In this document: in pieces, positions 33,436 through 46,516 of the stretch
Numbering within the stretch: position 1 is the first letter of the stretch
How the letters are laid out: each line of letters begins with the position of its first letter
Assembly (NCBI GenBank): GCA_005765155.1
Contig: VCCP01000005.1
Span: forward strand, 806,001 to 870,000
DNA: 64,000 nucleotides
Source: Zelopaecilomyces penicillatus
Lineage: Eukaryota > Ascomycota > Sordariomycetes > Hypocreales > Pseudodiploosporaceae
Direction of reading: 5' to 3'
Made by a program: the position numbers and the translations under genes
The notes under the pieces: model-generated
What the model was told of the DNA's origin: nothing
The model's database searches: none
The model's input: the letters and a program-made list of their open reading frames with translations, nothing else

Positions 33436-33911
33436 TCTTCAATTTTCAGATCATAAACTCAAAAAATACATCCACAGGGGCATGCATACGCATACGCAAG
33501 GACCACATGCAGAATCTGTGTTACAAGAGAACAAAAGTCGGCATATACAATCATTGGAGCATTTGAAATCTTTTGCTTTTTTTTTTTTCGTTTGTATAAA
33601 TTAGATTAAACTCGTTACATCAATTGATAAAGAGAAAAGCTTTAACATGGAACAATAAATCACATAGCATCAGAGAGCAATAAAGCGAATTCAGGTTTCT
33701 CACAGTTGTACAATTCATCGAGGTATCTGCATCTCCTATCATAAAAAAAAACCCCAACCCGTCTCGCAAAACACCACAAAAATCCCAAAGCCTCCCGGGC
33801 CCATTCTAGGGCAAACATACACAGTCCAACCAAAATGCTCATGGGGAAAGTCGACAAATTTCAAAAAGTAGCCACCCTGCCATACTCCTCAAGAGTCCAT
33901 AAAAAGTTTGT

Positions 33912-33957
<46 letters not shown>

Positions 33958-34788
33958 TTTCTCATCATCATCATCACTTCCTATTTCGGCACACTCATGC
34001 CGTCCCAGTCCCATCCGGTATCATCCCATGCTGTGCTATGTCAAATGTTTCACCCCGTACCATGCAAATATTATGAGATAGAAAGAGAAAAAAAAGAAGG
34101 AAAAACTCCGGCCCCGCCAGGGTCATGTCATTCCCAGCAGGATGCGCAGAGAAGTAAGCCAAACCGATTGAAAGAGACAAGAGGTGAATAGTAAAGTAAG
34201 AGCAGAGGATCAGGAACACACAAAAACAAAAACTTGCAATAGGAACAAAAAAAGGCGCTATGAAGGTCTCCAAATAGCCACCGCCTGATCTGGTCCTGCC
34301 TTTGATTCCGCGAGGGTCTAGGAACTATAATCCTCTTCATGTCTTCCCATGCAAAAATGCTCGCTTCTCCCAAACCCTCGTTCCCTTGCAACGTGTAATA
34401 TCATAGTCAAGTAGCTGACTGATTTCCTATCCCATAACAGCATACCAGCGACGCGATCATGTGGCTTCTTGTACCGTTGAGGGCCTGTCCCCTCACAGTC
34501 TGTCGTCAGACTATCGCTTCTTAAGAAGCCTCCAGGCGGTATGTGCATGGACAAAGCAGTTGCGCATATTAAGCTTTGGAAAACAAAAAAGCAACATGTA
34601 AAAGCAGATGCCAAGTGTTACCAGCTCGACTCCCATGTTTAAAAAGACAAAACATGTCTGAGGTTCGTAGGTAAGGAGTGAGAGCAAAGGTATCATGGAG
34701 AAGAAAAGCACATGTGGGGGTCTAGTCAATACATGCATCTCGGCCTGCTCCCATGTGCATTGTGATGCGAAGCGACATTGTCGTGAAA
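33436..34788. other. Convergent 3' flanks of ALG2 and the Sak1-like kinase
   Basis: The interval of 1.35 kb contains the 3' ends of both flanking transcripts. It is A/T-rich with a T run near 33575-33590, and it holds a CT/CA microsatellite. No reading frame with coding character was found on either strand. Confidence 0.5.
33912..33957 (+). repeat. Compound (CT)n(CA)n microsatellite
   Basis: About eleven CT units are followed directly by about eleven CA units, 46 bp in total, in the convergent 3' flank region. Confidence 0.95.
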
Positions 34789-37700
34789 TTATGTGGACTG
34801 GGATGTACCGCCCTCGTCATTGTAAACAATAACTTTCTTGGCTGTCTCATCACTGGCAGTGCTCATGTTGGTGTCACGGCGCCTCGCTGCATATGGCGGT
34901 AGTGTCGGGGGTTTCTTTTTAGACTTTGCCATTACCAACATATCTTCGTCGTCACTACCAGAATCATCATGGTCATCGGCGTCATCATGCTTCTGACAAC
35001 CTAGTTCCCAGGTGTGCGAGGTTGACGGGCGAGATGGTTCGAGATGAAGGGCAAGCGGCCCGCTCTCCATAGCTGGGGCGTTTGTGAAGACCTGGTCCAT
35101 AGGAAAGCCGCTGGCTGGCTCTTTAACCATAGCAGGTGGTGTGAGTGAATCGGTTGTTTCCAGCAGAGATGGCTGGCCGCTGACGATGCCAGGTTTTCCT
35201 AGCAACTCGCCCTCCAAGTCGGCTGAGACTGAGCTGGCGCCACTCAGAAGTGCCGGAAGAGATGGATCAGATTGGAAAGCAAGTATTCGTTGTGAAGGGC
35301 TCTTGGTGGGAGGACATGATGATTCGGGGCTCGCCATCTCGCTAGGGCTGGTTAAGGGTGTGGCAAGGCAGTCCATAGAATCTGTGCTTGCTGTTTTTGC
35401 TGTTGTCATGGTGTTCCATCCTGAAGGAACCCTAGAGTGTGTTGGAGGGTTGGTTTCTTCGGCCATTGGTGGGGAGGGTGGGCACGTAACGCTAGATGCA
35501 TCTGCGGCCCCCGGGTCTGTCTGTGCCGTAACAATTGAATCCGAAGCCAATTTGAAAAGATCACTTGTCAAGAGGGACACCAGGTTGGGAGCCACCTCCA
35601 CACGTTGCGCAGTTTGAGGTCGCTCATCTGGCCGAATGTATTGTCGACCATTGAAGTTAGGATCGGATTGGGGTTGCCGATGTTGGTAAGCCGCAGTGGA
35701 AACGGCCTTGGGGGATGACGATAGTGGCGATGAGGACAGGCCGTAGGTGTACCGATTTCTTCCCAAGTCAACAGATCGCATTGCTCTCGGGTTTCTGGGT
35801 GTCTGGATATTTCCAGGAGCCATTGCCGTGCTCAACGACACTTGGGGATTGGCTCGTTTGTCCAAGTTGGAAAAAATACTTCGATCCACCGACTGTGATC
35901 GGGAAGGGTCCTCACTTCGTAAGGTCATGTCCCGCATCTTACCAGCTGCACCAATAGCGCCGTCCCACTGATAGTCGCGATGGCCGTCATAAGATGGGGT
36001 AGGCGGCATTGTTTGGGGCCCACAAATATAAGGAGTCAAATTGAGAAACTGATGGCTACGCCTTCCGTGCAGCGCAGAATGTCGGTGGATCGGCCGTGGG
36101 GGGGCTGGTTGGAATTCTGGCTTAGTCGCGTCAACGAGTTCACTGTGGGATCTACCACGAGTGATGGCAGAGGACGTAGTCAAGGGCTGTAAGACGGTTG
36201 CCATAGGATCATAGGCAACTGTTTCGGTCTGTGAACTAGCAGTGGGTGGGCCGGTTATGTAGCCGGAGTAGTTTTCTCTGGTTACGCCAGCAAAATAGTC
36301 ATCAGGAACGAGGCTGCGACGTCTTTCAGGGTTGTGGAGCGGAGTGGCTGGTGCAGTATTCTTGAAGACACTGTCACCCGCTGAGCTTGCAGCGCTACTA
36401 TTTGCCCGCCGGCGAGAGCGACTATCGCTTCGATCTGCTAGAGGATGCATGACTTTTCCCACTGCCTTCTTGACAACAGAACGAGCACGCTCCAAGAAGG
36501 TAAGGGGTACAACAGCAGACGACATGTCCCGTTCGTCAACTTGGATCTTTCTTCCACAAGATGGCCTCGCAGGATCGGTATCGTCCAGCCAGCCAATGGG
36601 GTTGGCAAGCCCTTGGACAACCCATGGATGGCGCTTAATGTCTCTCAATCGAATCCGCTTCTCGGGGTTCTTGATAAGCATCAGGCGAAGTAGATCGTAC
36701 AGGAGACTATCGACGTCTTCGTATTCAACATCGTTATCGTCCCGATAGGGATACGTATTCTGTCGCTTATAAAGGGACATGGTGGATGGTGAGGTGGATG
36801 GATCCACAGGCTTCAAGCGACGTCTAGGAATAAGAACATCCTCGTTTGCAATCTTCCGAAACATTTGGAATTCATCCTCGGCTAAAAACGGAATGCGAGC
36901 GTAGATGAGACAGTAAAGCGTTACACCGAGAGACCAAACATCAATCTGCTCGGATACTTTTAGCTGTTCCTTTTCCGGATCTGTATAGCAGAGTTCGGGG
37001 GCAAAGAAGGCCGGAGTGCCGACCGTTTTGGCAAGCTCGAGGTCATCGTCGAAGTCTCTGGCTTCCGACTCCGACACTAAGTCGTCGGGTTCGCCCTCAC
37101 GAATAGGCCGGCCAAAATATGAAACGCCAAAATCCGAAATCTTGACGCGGTGATCCTTGCTCCAGAGCAAGTTGGCAGGTTTAATATCACGATGGACAAC
37201 ACCTTGATAGTGGAGATATTCAAGACCAAGCACAGTGTCTCGAAAGGCAGATCGTGCTTGATCAAAAGTAAAACAAGGTACGTAAGAAAAATCGTCTGCA
37301 AAAGGGTCGTGCATTCGTGGATTATAATCGATAGAAGACATGTGAGAAATAATCGAGTCGGCCATGCTAGGGGATCGCACACGGAAAGCAGCACCTTCGT
37401 CGGCGTATGATCCGTACATGGCTCCATCGGCTGCATTGGCTGAGTTGGAGCCGATGTGCAACGCACCAGGAGTCACCATGTCATCAGGCCAATCAACAGC
37501 GTCCTCATGTTCGTCATAATGCGCGCCGACGGATGAGGAGATGGAGTATGAACGTGACGGACCCCCGGAAGATTGACGTGAGAGTGGCAAGGAGGGCGAT
37601 CCGTCGGCGGCAGCAAAGTCTTCCCGTGAGGAGATGCGTGACCACTGTCCAACGCTACTGTGTTCATCTGCAGCGCCATGCTCAACACTCCAATAATCTG

Positions 37701-38676
37701 TTGGTCCAGCAAAGTTCATGGCCATTTTGGCACGCTTGATTTCCTTGATCGCTTGGCGCCGTTCGAGCATTTGATCGTACCGTTCCTCCTCGGCGGAGGG
37801 TGCCTCGCCTCGTAATTCGCGTTCGATCCTCCTGCGCTCATACTGGCAGACATGAGGCAAACCCTTCTTGCGCCAGACAATCTCGCCCAACTCGACGTGT
37901 TCAAGGACCATATATATCTTCTTCAATTCGGGGTCGTCAATAACCTCGAGAAGGGCGACGACATTCGGGTGACGGATCTTTTTGAGTATGGCAATCTCCT
38001 TTTTGGTCTTGTCCTGGGGAGACATGGCGGTAACCTTTCCCAGCCGTCGTTTCTTAGAGAAGCGTGGAATGATTTTGATGGCTACATTGTCACTCGTCTC
38101 CAAATTGCGAGCAAGTTTGACCTTGCCGTGCATACCACGGCCAATCTCCTCAATGACTTCATACTGGTTAATCGACTTACGACCAGTGATGTTGTCTGAT
38201 TCGACAAGGGCCTTGTGAGTTCTATAACAGGTTAGAAAGCAACTCATTAAAAAGCGTGCGTTTCACAAGTGGTGGTGGGGGCTCTCAAAGAGCAACAGAT
38301 AGAAGATGGGGGTGGAATATGCACGAAACGGATGTTGGTTGAAGGGCGTGGGACGGAGGAAACAGCATGTTGTTCGAAATTTGAAATCAATGAGTGTAGC
38401 TTACTCTCGGACTCTGTGAGTTTGCAGTGGGTGCAAATATGGGCTCTCAAAGAGAGGCGCCGGTGTATTACTCTCGGAGACGGAGGTGGTTTGAGCATGA
38501 TGATATCGGGAGGGCGAAGGGCTGAAGAGACCAGGCGAAGACAATGGCGTGCTGTTGGCGGTCCTCAGTGGCACCGAGGGTAGAGGAGGAAAATGTGTGT
38601 GCAACAAGGGCTGCGGCGTCGGATGTCGATGGCGATGCTGCTGGTGCAGATCTTGGTGTTGCTGTGACGGCTCCAT
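34789..38676 (-). CDS. SAK1: Sak1/Ssp1-type (CaMKK-like) protein kinase upstream of Snf1/AMPK
   Basis: Exon 1 is 38676-38405 and exon 2 is 38221-34789; a 183 bp intron (38222-38404, GTAAGC donor, TTATAG acceptor) joins HRVRE to THKALVESDNITG, giving 1234 residues. Kinase motifs are complete: the glycine loop GRGMHGKVKLA, the catalytic lysine in VAIKII, HRDIKPANLL, DFGVS and FFAPE. A long insertion rich in Glu, Arg and Ser (about 200 residues, beginning GLPHVCQYERRR) splits the lobes, as in Sak1/Tos3/Elm1 and Ssp1 kinases that activate Snf1/AMPK and act in glucose limitation and morphogenesis. The C-terminal 550 or so residues are disordered, Ser/Pro-rich and end in KKVIVYNDEGG. The start MEPSQQH at 38676 is the first ATG in frame of exon 1. 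Upstream ATGs at 38717 and elsewhere are out of frame, and a 5'UTR intron is likely. Confidence 0.9.
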
Positions 38677-38946
38677 GTTGAGGAATTCCGAGGTGTCCCA
38701 GTAACTCGTGTCGACATTATGGGTTGAAAGCAACGACTCGCGGCGTTGGGCCTCGAGGCAGAGTCAGCGCGGTCGAGGCGGGCGTCTAGGAAGACATGGT
38801 CGGTCGTCTACGTGAGTGGGTTCGCGGTATATCAAGTCTGCGAAGAGTCGCTGGAGTAGGCAATCGTTGGGCCAGGAGGTGAGGTGGCGATGGGTTTGTA
38901 GAAGAGCGGATGTTCCAGGCGGGTTCGAGGATACCGTACTAGAGAT

Positions 38947-39217
38947 CTAGAAAGAGAATGAGTGGAATGCGCGACAGGCAAGCCAACGTGGTTTTCTCCT
39001 GCAGCGTAGAAAACCTCTTGGGGCGGGATGTAGCGGATGGGTGGATGTGGTAAGGCGATGGAGAAGAGGTCAAGTCTGGCTGGACAGGAAATCGATGGAT
39101 GGGACCCCAACCAACAAGTAGAATCGAGCGAGCAGACGACGCAGTTCGCCCCAGGTGGTGGTGGTGGGGGGGGGGGGGGGGGTGCCTCACCAGTACGGAG
39201 GGACTTGAGGTACTTAC
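38947..39217 (-). other. Probable 5'UTR intron of the Sak1-like kinase gene
   Basis: On the minus strand a near-perfect donor (CAG then GTAAGTA, first base 39217) and a strong polypyrimidine acceptor (TTCTCTTTCTAG, last base 38947) bracket 271 bp directly upstream of the kinase coding sequence. The interval includes a run of 17 G on the plus strand (17 C in the transcript). No coding role is proposed; it would place the transcription start beyond 39217. This rests only on splice-site quality. Confidence 0.4.
39166..39182 (+). repeat. Homopolymer run of 17 G
   Basis: Seventeen consecutive G, preceded by a GGTGGTGGTG stretch, lie inside the proposed 5'UTR intron of the kinase gene. Its length could be affected by sequencing error. 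Confidence 0.9.
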
Positions 39218-42200
39218 CTGTACAGTCCCAGTCACAGTACCAGCAACAGTACCAGTGGATGTACCTGGCCAAGAGGAGAGGCAACGAACTCGCCGATGCG
39301 AGGACCGGAGATGTGAGCACCAGAGAGAGGGTGGGTGGTGGTGGGAAAGGTGGGACGCTGGCCAAGTCCTGCGTAGGAGGGGAGAGGAGAGAGCGGGACG
39401 GCGGCTGGGGACCTGGGAACCCAGGCCAGAGGTACCTCTCACGCACGAGATCGCACAGTGGGCCCAGCAGCCACACGCACTAAGTAGGTGGTGTGCGACT
39501 CAAACACACAGTGCGCAAACTCTGTCATGACTGTAGATGCCGAACCAGGTCAAGTGCAGCGCCAAGACCTGACCTGACGTACCGCCTAGCAGAGCAGCCC
39601 TCCAACTCCTCGCAGAGGCCTGGCAGAGGGTGGTGTGCCAGCGGTGGAGACGGTGGGGCCGAGCACCGCTTGGGCCGGCGCAGGGGGAGCTTATCGCTGC
39701 ACAGCGCCATTGGACGGCTGAAGCCCACTGAGACCAGAGTTCTAATGCTGGCAGGGTCCCAGACCCAGTGCAGCCAAGTGCAGCAGTAGCCTATGAGATC
39801 AGTACCGATGTGCATTTTCCAGCACAGGTAGCGAGCCGGGCGGGCTGCGATGCTTGGGCTCTTGCTCTCCAGTGTGGTCCCCTGTGCAGGCCCGGTTCAT
39901 GCATGCAGTCCCTGTGTAGTCTGCCCGAGCTTTGTTGGACCCCTTGTCCTGGTGCTGCTGGTTCTCCCCGTTTGAGACGGGATCGACGCCTCAAGCCAAA
40001 CACAATCGCAGCAACCGGTTCCTTATCGAGCCAAACAGAAGCCGCATTGAAACATGTATGTGCAGATAGCCCTTCATCCACGTTTCTATGGCTGTATAAA
40101 ATGCCGCCACCACAGACACCATCATAGCAACAAAAGACCAAAGGAATAAAAAACCGTTGGGAGAATTAGAGAGTAAAAACACTATCCGTTCGATATATAT
40201 TGTCTTTAGGCCGGCGCCTCAATCGCAGAACAGGGAAGAGGCGAAACATGTACGATAAGAAATGCCGCGTTGACACGCCACTAAGCTCAACAGATGCCAT
40301 CCGTTTTCGGAACGGCCACCAAGTAGCAGTACCGGTTGGGTTACAGAGCACTGGATTAGCGCGCATCAAACATTGTAGTCATAGTGTCCAGTCAGGCAGT
40401 CAGCGATACGGTACGTAATTAATTACAGCACTCACTCGAAACGGGCCAAGCACCGGACGTCGGTCGCTCTCGCCAGCCCAAGACCTCTGTGCTTCGTGCC
40501 TGCCAATACGGACATATTGCGTACTGTGTACAAAAAGTCCATTCTGCAACCGTTGTCGGACAAACTCGTGGCAGCCTCATGTTTTGCTCGTGTGCGGCTT
40601 GACGCATTCCTTGCTGTTGCTTTCACGTTGTCTTGCTTGCATGAAGCTACCACCCTGTGTTCTGCCGAGGTGAGCAATTGCGGTCACTCTTACTGTCAAC
40701 TGTCTTGCTAACCGGCTAGTGATAAAGAGCAGAGAGCAAATGCCAGACAGGCGCGGCTTGCGCCGGGCTTTCGCTGGCGGTGGCTTCGAGACACAACAAT
40801 GAAGCTACTGGCTGGTAACCCAAGCTAGCCTACCGGATACCAGCACAAGGAACCTCACGCTCTCCCCGGGATTATCAACTTTATGTACCCAACACCGTGC
40901 CATAATCAATAATCCTGAGACCGAGTTTGTGATGGATGGCATCGGTGGAATATCGCCGCCGCCGCCGCCACCACCACCACCACAGTCACCACTCGCTATT
41001 GTCTGCGTAATCATGGTCAATGGATCTGAGATGGCTTCCACCACAAAACCAAAGACAGTTGTAATGGGTAACCGGGACGAGTGTCCGTGGGGCGATGCCC
41101 AATTGTCCCTTGTTGGAGTTTCCATCACAGTCCTGACTATGCAGAAGCGTCCAGACCCGTCTCGCCCACCGTGCAGGCAACTGCGCATTGGGCACAGTGC
41201 GACAAGGTCCCTTCGTCTCTGCCCACGCCCGCTGCCACGTCCATACCGATGGATCGAGCCTGTCGGTCTCCCGCCGTGTCGTGGCCAGATGCTGTCCAGA
41301 GAAGGAGACGGGAGTTCTGTCGAGTTGAGCTCCAGCGGAACGGTCAGCACTCCCAATGGTCCAATGCATCCTGATGCATGCCACGATGGCGCGTGAAGCG
41401 GCTACTCAACCGTTTAGAGGCGGCAGATATCACCGACATATCGGCGACCAGAACGACCAGCCTACACGTTCAAGTTCAAGCACTCGTATGGTAGGTATCG
41501 CTGTGACGATTTACCTCTATTCCAGTTCATTACGAGTCTATATACCCACACATTGCGAAGAATTATTCAACTCTATCTTTAAAACAGTATTCTTACCCAG
41601 CACCTGTACTGTATTGTATGCCGTTTGTTACTGTCACATTTGGCGCTGGCTACACACGCACAAGCATCTTGCTTTTGCTTGGCCGGTGAGAAGACCTACA
41701 GTCTGTCGGGTCTACTGCCGGCATCTACGACGGCGAATACGGCCATGGTGGTTTGCCACGGAGATGGTTTAATGAAGACACTGGGGTTAAGCAAAGCAAA
41801 ACTGAGAGCGAGATCGGCACCAGCCGGGGCCATCGTATCCACTGCCTGTGCGTTCCTTGTCACAAGCAGCCTATCGTGGCATCTGAGATCATACCCACAA
41901 AAAGAAAAAGAAAAAAAACGAATCCGACGATATTAGCCACCAGTCAAGCAGCCATGCAAGTCCTTGGAACGAAACGAAGATTCATGCCCGCCACAAATGC
42001 AATGCGTACTGTACTCGTACACAAATTGGCTTTCTCTGTTGCCTGGGTAGGCTCTCGTCGGTGCCGCCAATTTCCAACGGTTATGTGCTTAGTGTAAAGA
42101 CTTCACTACTTCCGGAGTAGTTCCGCTGCAGGTTCTGTGCCGACCTGCCTACAGTATCTAGCATCGTCGTGGCGCCCAACTCTTTCAATAACACTGCGGG

Positions 42201-45200
42201 TGCCCGATGGTCCCTGCCAGTCCAGTCGAGGCCTTGGGCATGCTTGAGGGAACGGCATGGTCAATGCAGCCAATGACGATGGGACCTTACTAGAGCAGTG
42301 ACGGCTCATGTCATAGATCTAGGCTTCATTCGACCACCCGGGGCCTGTTGCGCCAAGAGTGGGAGTAGACTGGAGTGCTGCCGTGCGCCCCCAATCCATC
42401 CACCTTTGGCTGTGTAATGGAATTTTCTATTTGGTTTCTTTCCTCACTTGGTACTAACCAACTCCCGTGGAAGCCAAGTGGGCTCCAGATTTTGAGTTAC
42501 GGGCCCGACCTGCCTCCCCAACTTTACTGATGGGGCGATTAGAAGTTTTTTTGTGATGTGTACTCTTAGTCTGCTTGACTGGCGGCATTAAACCAAACTG
42601 CCCACTATCCCCCATTAGAGGGCATGTCACCGAATGCAGGGGGGAATACCCTGACAGCTGGAATGTCAATTGTTATTTGCAGCCATTCAACAATATGGCA
42701 TGGCGTCAATTCACTACCAGAGTTGGTGTGACGAAAGAGAAGGCAGCTAAAGCCTGAGCCCTTGATTCTTCGACCAATGAGCCAGCATCTTCGAACACAT
42801 TAGCAATCTAAGTTAATATGTGGTGCGTTTTAGAGTGTACCTAAAGTGGTGGACAAGACCCACTCAGGAGTTACCATTACTGGCCTTTACACATTTGCAA
42901 CAACAGTCGTGTGCGTTGCGTCTCTACAGCGGGCAGATGCGGGTGAAGTGATTTTGAAATTAAAAGGTATGCCCGTACTGAAGTCTGAAACCCCTCAATC
43001 AGCTTCTGACTGAGATGCAGCCTCGGAGGTCTTGGTTAGATCAAGGTCTCACGGTGATAGTCCTTCCGTTGGTCGTTCCATCTGTCTCTTATTTCCCTGC
43101 TCGTTCAGGCCGGGGTCCATGTCGAGGTCAAAGGTCTTTCATCTACAAACGAAACAACCCCGATTGAAAGTAGGATGTGCAAAGCGCTTATATGTATGGT
43201 CATGTCTTATCTGTTGCGAAGACTTTCCGGATACTGTGCAAAACTACAGAACTTCGCTTTCTCGGAGCTCTCTGCCGTTCGCATGATAATGAGATCACAC
43301 ACAGACCAAGTCTTATTACTGGCGCATATCGAACGTGTGGACTAGCGGCGCAAGCGTCACGCCATCCGCTCCAGCCTCAAATTCGGCATCAATTCCAAGT
43401 TTTATGAATAAGTTTTTCAGCATGACGGTATTTTAATCAAAACGGTTGTGCAAGAGCGTTTCTTTGATAACTGCTATGCCACATTCCCTCACTTGGACCC
43501 ACGCGCAATGCTCACTCAGGATACGAAGTCGTCACATTGTTGCTGCAATGCTGTTGTTTCAAATCTGCACAAGGCTCAAAACATGCTGCCCACATGCCTA
43601 TGCATCAAAAAATCTCCTTCCACAAGCCAACCTAAAAAGGCCGCAAAGTGCAATAATCACAAGGGAGCCATGCGGGAACGGGAGTGGGATCAGTGGTTTG
43701 ACAAGAAGGGGGGGGAAAGCGCGCAATACTACGCCGTTACATCCGCAACAAGGTATTTGATAAATGATAGAAAGAAAGAAAATCAGCGCTTGGCTTATTG
43801 ATGAGGGTGTGATTCCTGGCAGCCAACTTCGGGCTTGGCGGCACAGAAAAAGGCCGTCATTCGGGCTCTTTTGCCCACTGCTCACGTAGAGCAGATGCTC
43901 CAGAACAAAGTCCGATATCAATCTCTCTTCAGACCCTTGACTAACTTCGGAGGCTGCGGCAAAAAGATAAAGAAAGAGAGAGAGAGAGAAAAGTGACAGA
44001 GGTGTGTGGAAAACTGGCTCATGGAAACGCCCGTTGGGTATTACAGTACGGCTACACACGAAAGGATCTACATCTCACCCAAATGTAACGCGTAACCACA
44101 CAGTTCCATTTGTCAGATGGCATGGCATACCGCAACGAGGTCAGACTATCAGGATGCGCAATGCGCCGACAACGTGGGCGTAATTGTGAATGGCTGTGTG
44201 TACACGGCCAAATTAATAGTTCATCCATACTCGGATCCGTCAGAACAAGCAAAGAAAGATCCGATACATATCGTCGCTTTTCAGAAGAACCAGGGCGGAG
44301 AACTAATCAATAGATGGATGGGGGTTCGCTAGCCCGCGCCCCGCGAATCGTCATCCCCACCAACGGCCATGTGCCTTCCCGTTGTTTGCCGCCATGGTTT
44401 CCGCCCATTTCCCAGCCACCCGGGGGGGAGGGCAGAGAGAAGCACATGCCACGCACGGTTGACAACAGTTGCCATGGTTGGGGCCAGCCACAGCTAGAGA
44501 AACGCCATCAGAGGCCTATTGAATCAAGCATTATTGAAACCTGTGAGGTGCGGGACGAGGGGGGCCATGCGGCGGGACGACCTGGCCATCATTCATCCTC
44601 TGCCAAGGGTATTCTCGTACGAGACATTTGGGTTCGTCTCTGCAACTGGAATGCAGTTGTGTACAGCTACGGACGGTAAGGTACCGTACTTTACAATCCG
44701 TCAGAGGGGCCGTTGTGCGCGCTTTACGAGGAAAAAGCGCCCGTTCTTACATGCATTGGTCTTGTCCATGCACGGGCTGCTCGAAGTTGCACAAACATCC
44801 AGGGTCTTCTGGTTCTGGCCCACTGATAGCCGGGGGGAGGGGATCTCTTGCATGCATACGTACGGAGTAGAGACTAATTTCTCCAAACGCTTCAATATGC
44901 TGGACTACATCATTTTGGATTTCTCGAATTCCGCTTCCCATCCAGCTTCATGTCTGCTGATTTTTCGCGTCCTATAGGCAAAGCTCTGTTGGTATGAGCG
45001 AATAGGTTTTTACTCCAGCAGCGGCATGCAAGGCAAGTCGTCGCACATAGGTAGGTAGTGCCGGAGCATTGGGCGGCGGGTATAGAATGAGTACAATTCC
45101 GTGGTGGTACTGGACCGTCACATCCATATCGCATAATGTACAGGCAGAGTAGCAGCACTCGGGTGGGTATCGATATCCAGGTAACCATGTTCTTTGTTGT
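39218..45200. other. Long non-coding interval, left half (kinase promoter side)
   Basis: Nearly 6 kb without a gene I can support. Composition is close to balanced rather than AT-rich, so it does not look like old transposon DNA damaged by point mutation. The left end probably contains the kinase 5' leader and promoter. Words such as CAGTACCAG recur at 39225-39262 (CAGTCCCAG, CAGTACCAG, CAGTACCAG), a CCG/CCA run lies at 40959-40984, and an AG run at 43973-43990. Open frames up to about 180 codons occur (for example 40805-41356 minus), but they show mixed codon use and no recognisable domain. Confidence 0.5.
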
Positions 45201-46491
45201 GGCCCCCAGCTTGCATTCCCCCTGTAGTAACCGGCATGGCATGGACGATGGAGCGTGGTATCAACCATGGCCTTGTTTCTAAGCTGGAAGGGGAAGCGTG
45301 TTTGGGGGGGATGGGGAGTATGGGAGGACATGGGGTCATATTGCGGCCGTGAACGTTGAAGATGATATGTTACGGACCGCCTGTTCACGAATATATGTTA
45401 TCTGGGAGGCAAGGGGCTCAGCATCAGCATCAGCCATTTGAGCACTTTGCCCGGAACACATTATTAATGCAAGAAACAGGAGCAAACCCCCCGTCTCTTT
45501 CTCCTCCATCATGCTCACGCAAGTCTCCAGAGAGAGCCTAGAAACCCACCCCCGGAACGCGCCCAAAATATGATATATCACAATTCGCTGGTGCTGGTGC
45601 TTTTCCATGACGGGTCCTCTCATCATTTTCCGTTGGTTGGTTCAGCCTCTCTCCACTGGACTGGAGCCCCCCCCCCCTCCTCTTCCCCAGGAGGGGTGGT
45701 GGCTCATTGCGCATGTGGGGGAAGGAAGAAGGGGAGGCGAAACGTTGTGCGACCAAAAGGTTTGTTGGGTTTGCGGTTTTCCAATCTTTGGAGTTTCATC
45801 TGGGTAGTATTGGAGGAGAAAATTGGGGGAGGGAGCATCGACGAAAAAGAGAAAAAGGAAAAAAAAGGGACCTAATACTCCGTTATCCGCGATAAGAGAC
45901 AAGAATGTGGTATGCAATGTGTGTGATGAAAGCACTTGCAGATGGGACTTGTGGACCAGACCCTGCAAATAACAAGGCCAACAGATGGGATGGGGATGAT
46001 CAGCAAGGGGCCAGTCCTTCAGCCACAGATTGCCTCATCCAGCACCAGCCCGAAGATGATGATGGTGATGATAAATGATGATGATGTGCACACTGTACAG
46101 TATGAAGGAATAACGATAAATGACCTGCCTGTACAGTACGAACACTTCAATAACCGACTATCAAGAGCGAGCAAAACTGGGAGGGTTAGCTGGAAAACAT
46201 GGCATGGCACCCAACGTCAACCAACAACACAAAACCCAGCCGAGATATGTGACAGCAGGGGGGGGAGGGGAACATGGAGATACTTGATGTTCAAGTACAC
46301 ACATGAAGCGACAACACTATTCCCAGCCAGGCCAAGCCCTCTCCCCCAGCCTTGCGTACTGTATGCCTCTGTTCTTCTTGTTGTTGCCCTTGCCTTATCT
46401 CATCTGTTTCCCGGGTGGTGTGTTTTGCATGCGCCCATTGTCCGTGTGAACGACTTTAGTTGGATAGGCTATGAATGTGATTGGGGGGGTG

Positions 46492-46516
46492 GTGTGTGTG
46501 TGTGTGTGTGTGTGTG
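46492..46516 (+). repeat. (GT)12 microsatellite next to a G run
   Basis: About twelve GT units directly follow a run of seven G at 46483-46489 within the long non-coding interval. Confidence 0.95.

Noticed and set aside
38832..39476. A 214-codon minus-strand frame with a proline run.
   Set aside because: The proline run is the 17 G homopolymer read in one frame, and the frame crosses a strong donor/acceptor pair. It is better explained as 5' leader and intron of the kinase gene.
40805..41356. A 183-codon minus-strand frame in the gene-free interval.
   Set aside because: It contains a Gly run from a CCG/CCA repeat, with no domain, no clear start context and overlapping equally long frames on the other strand.
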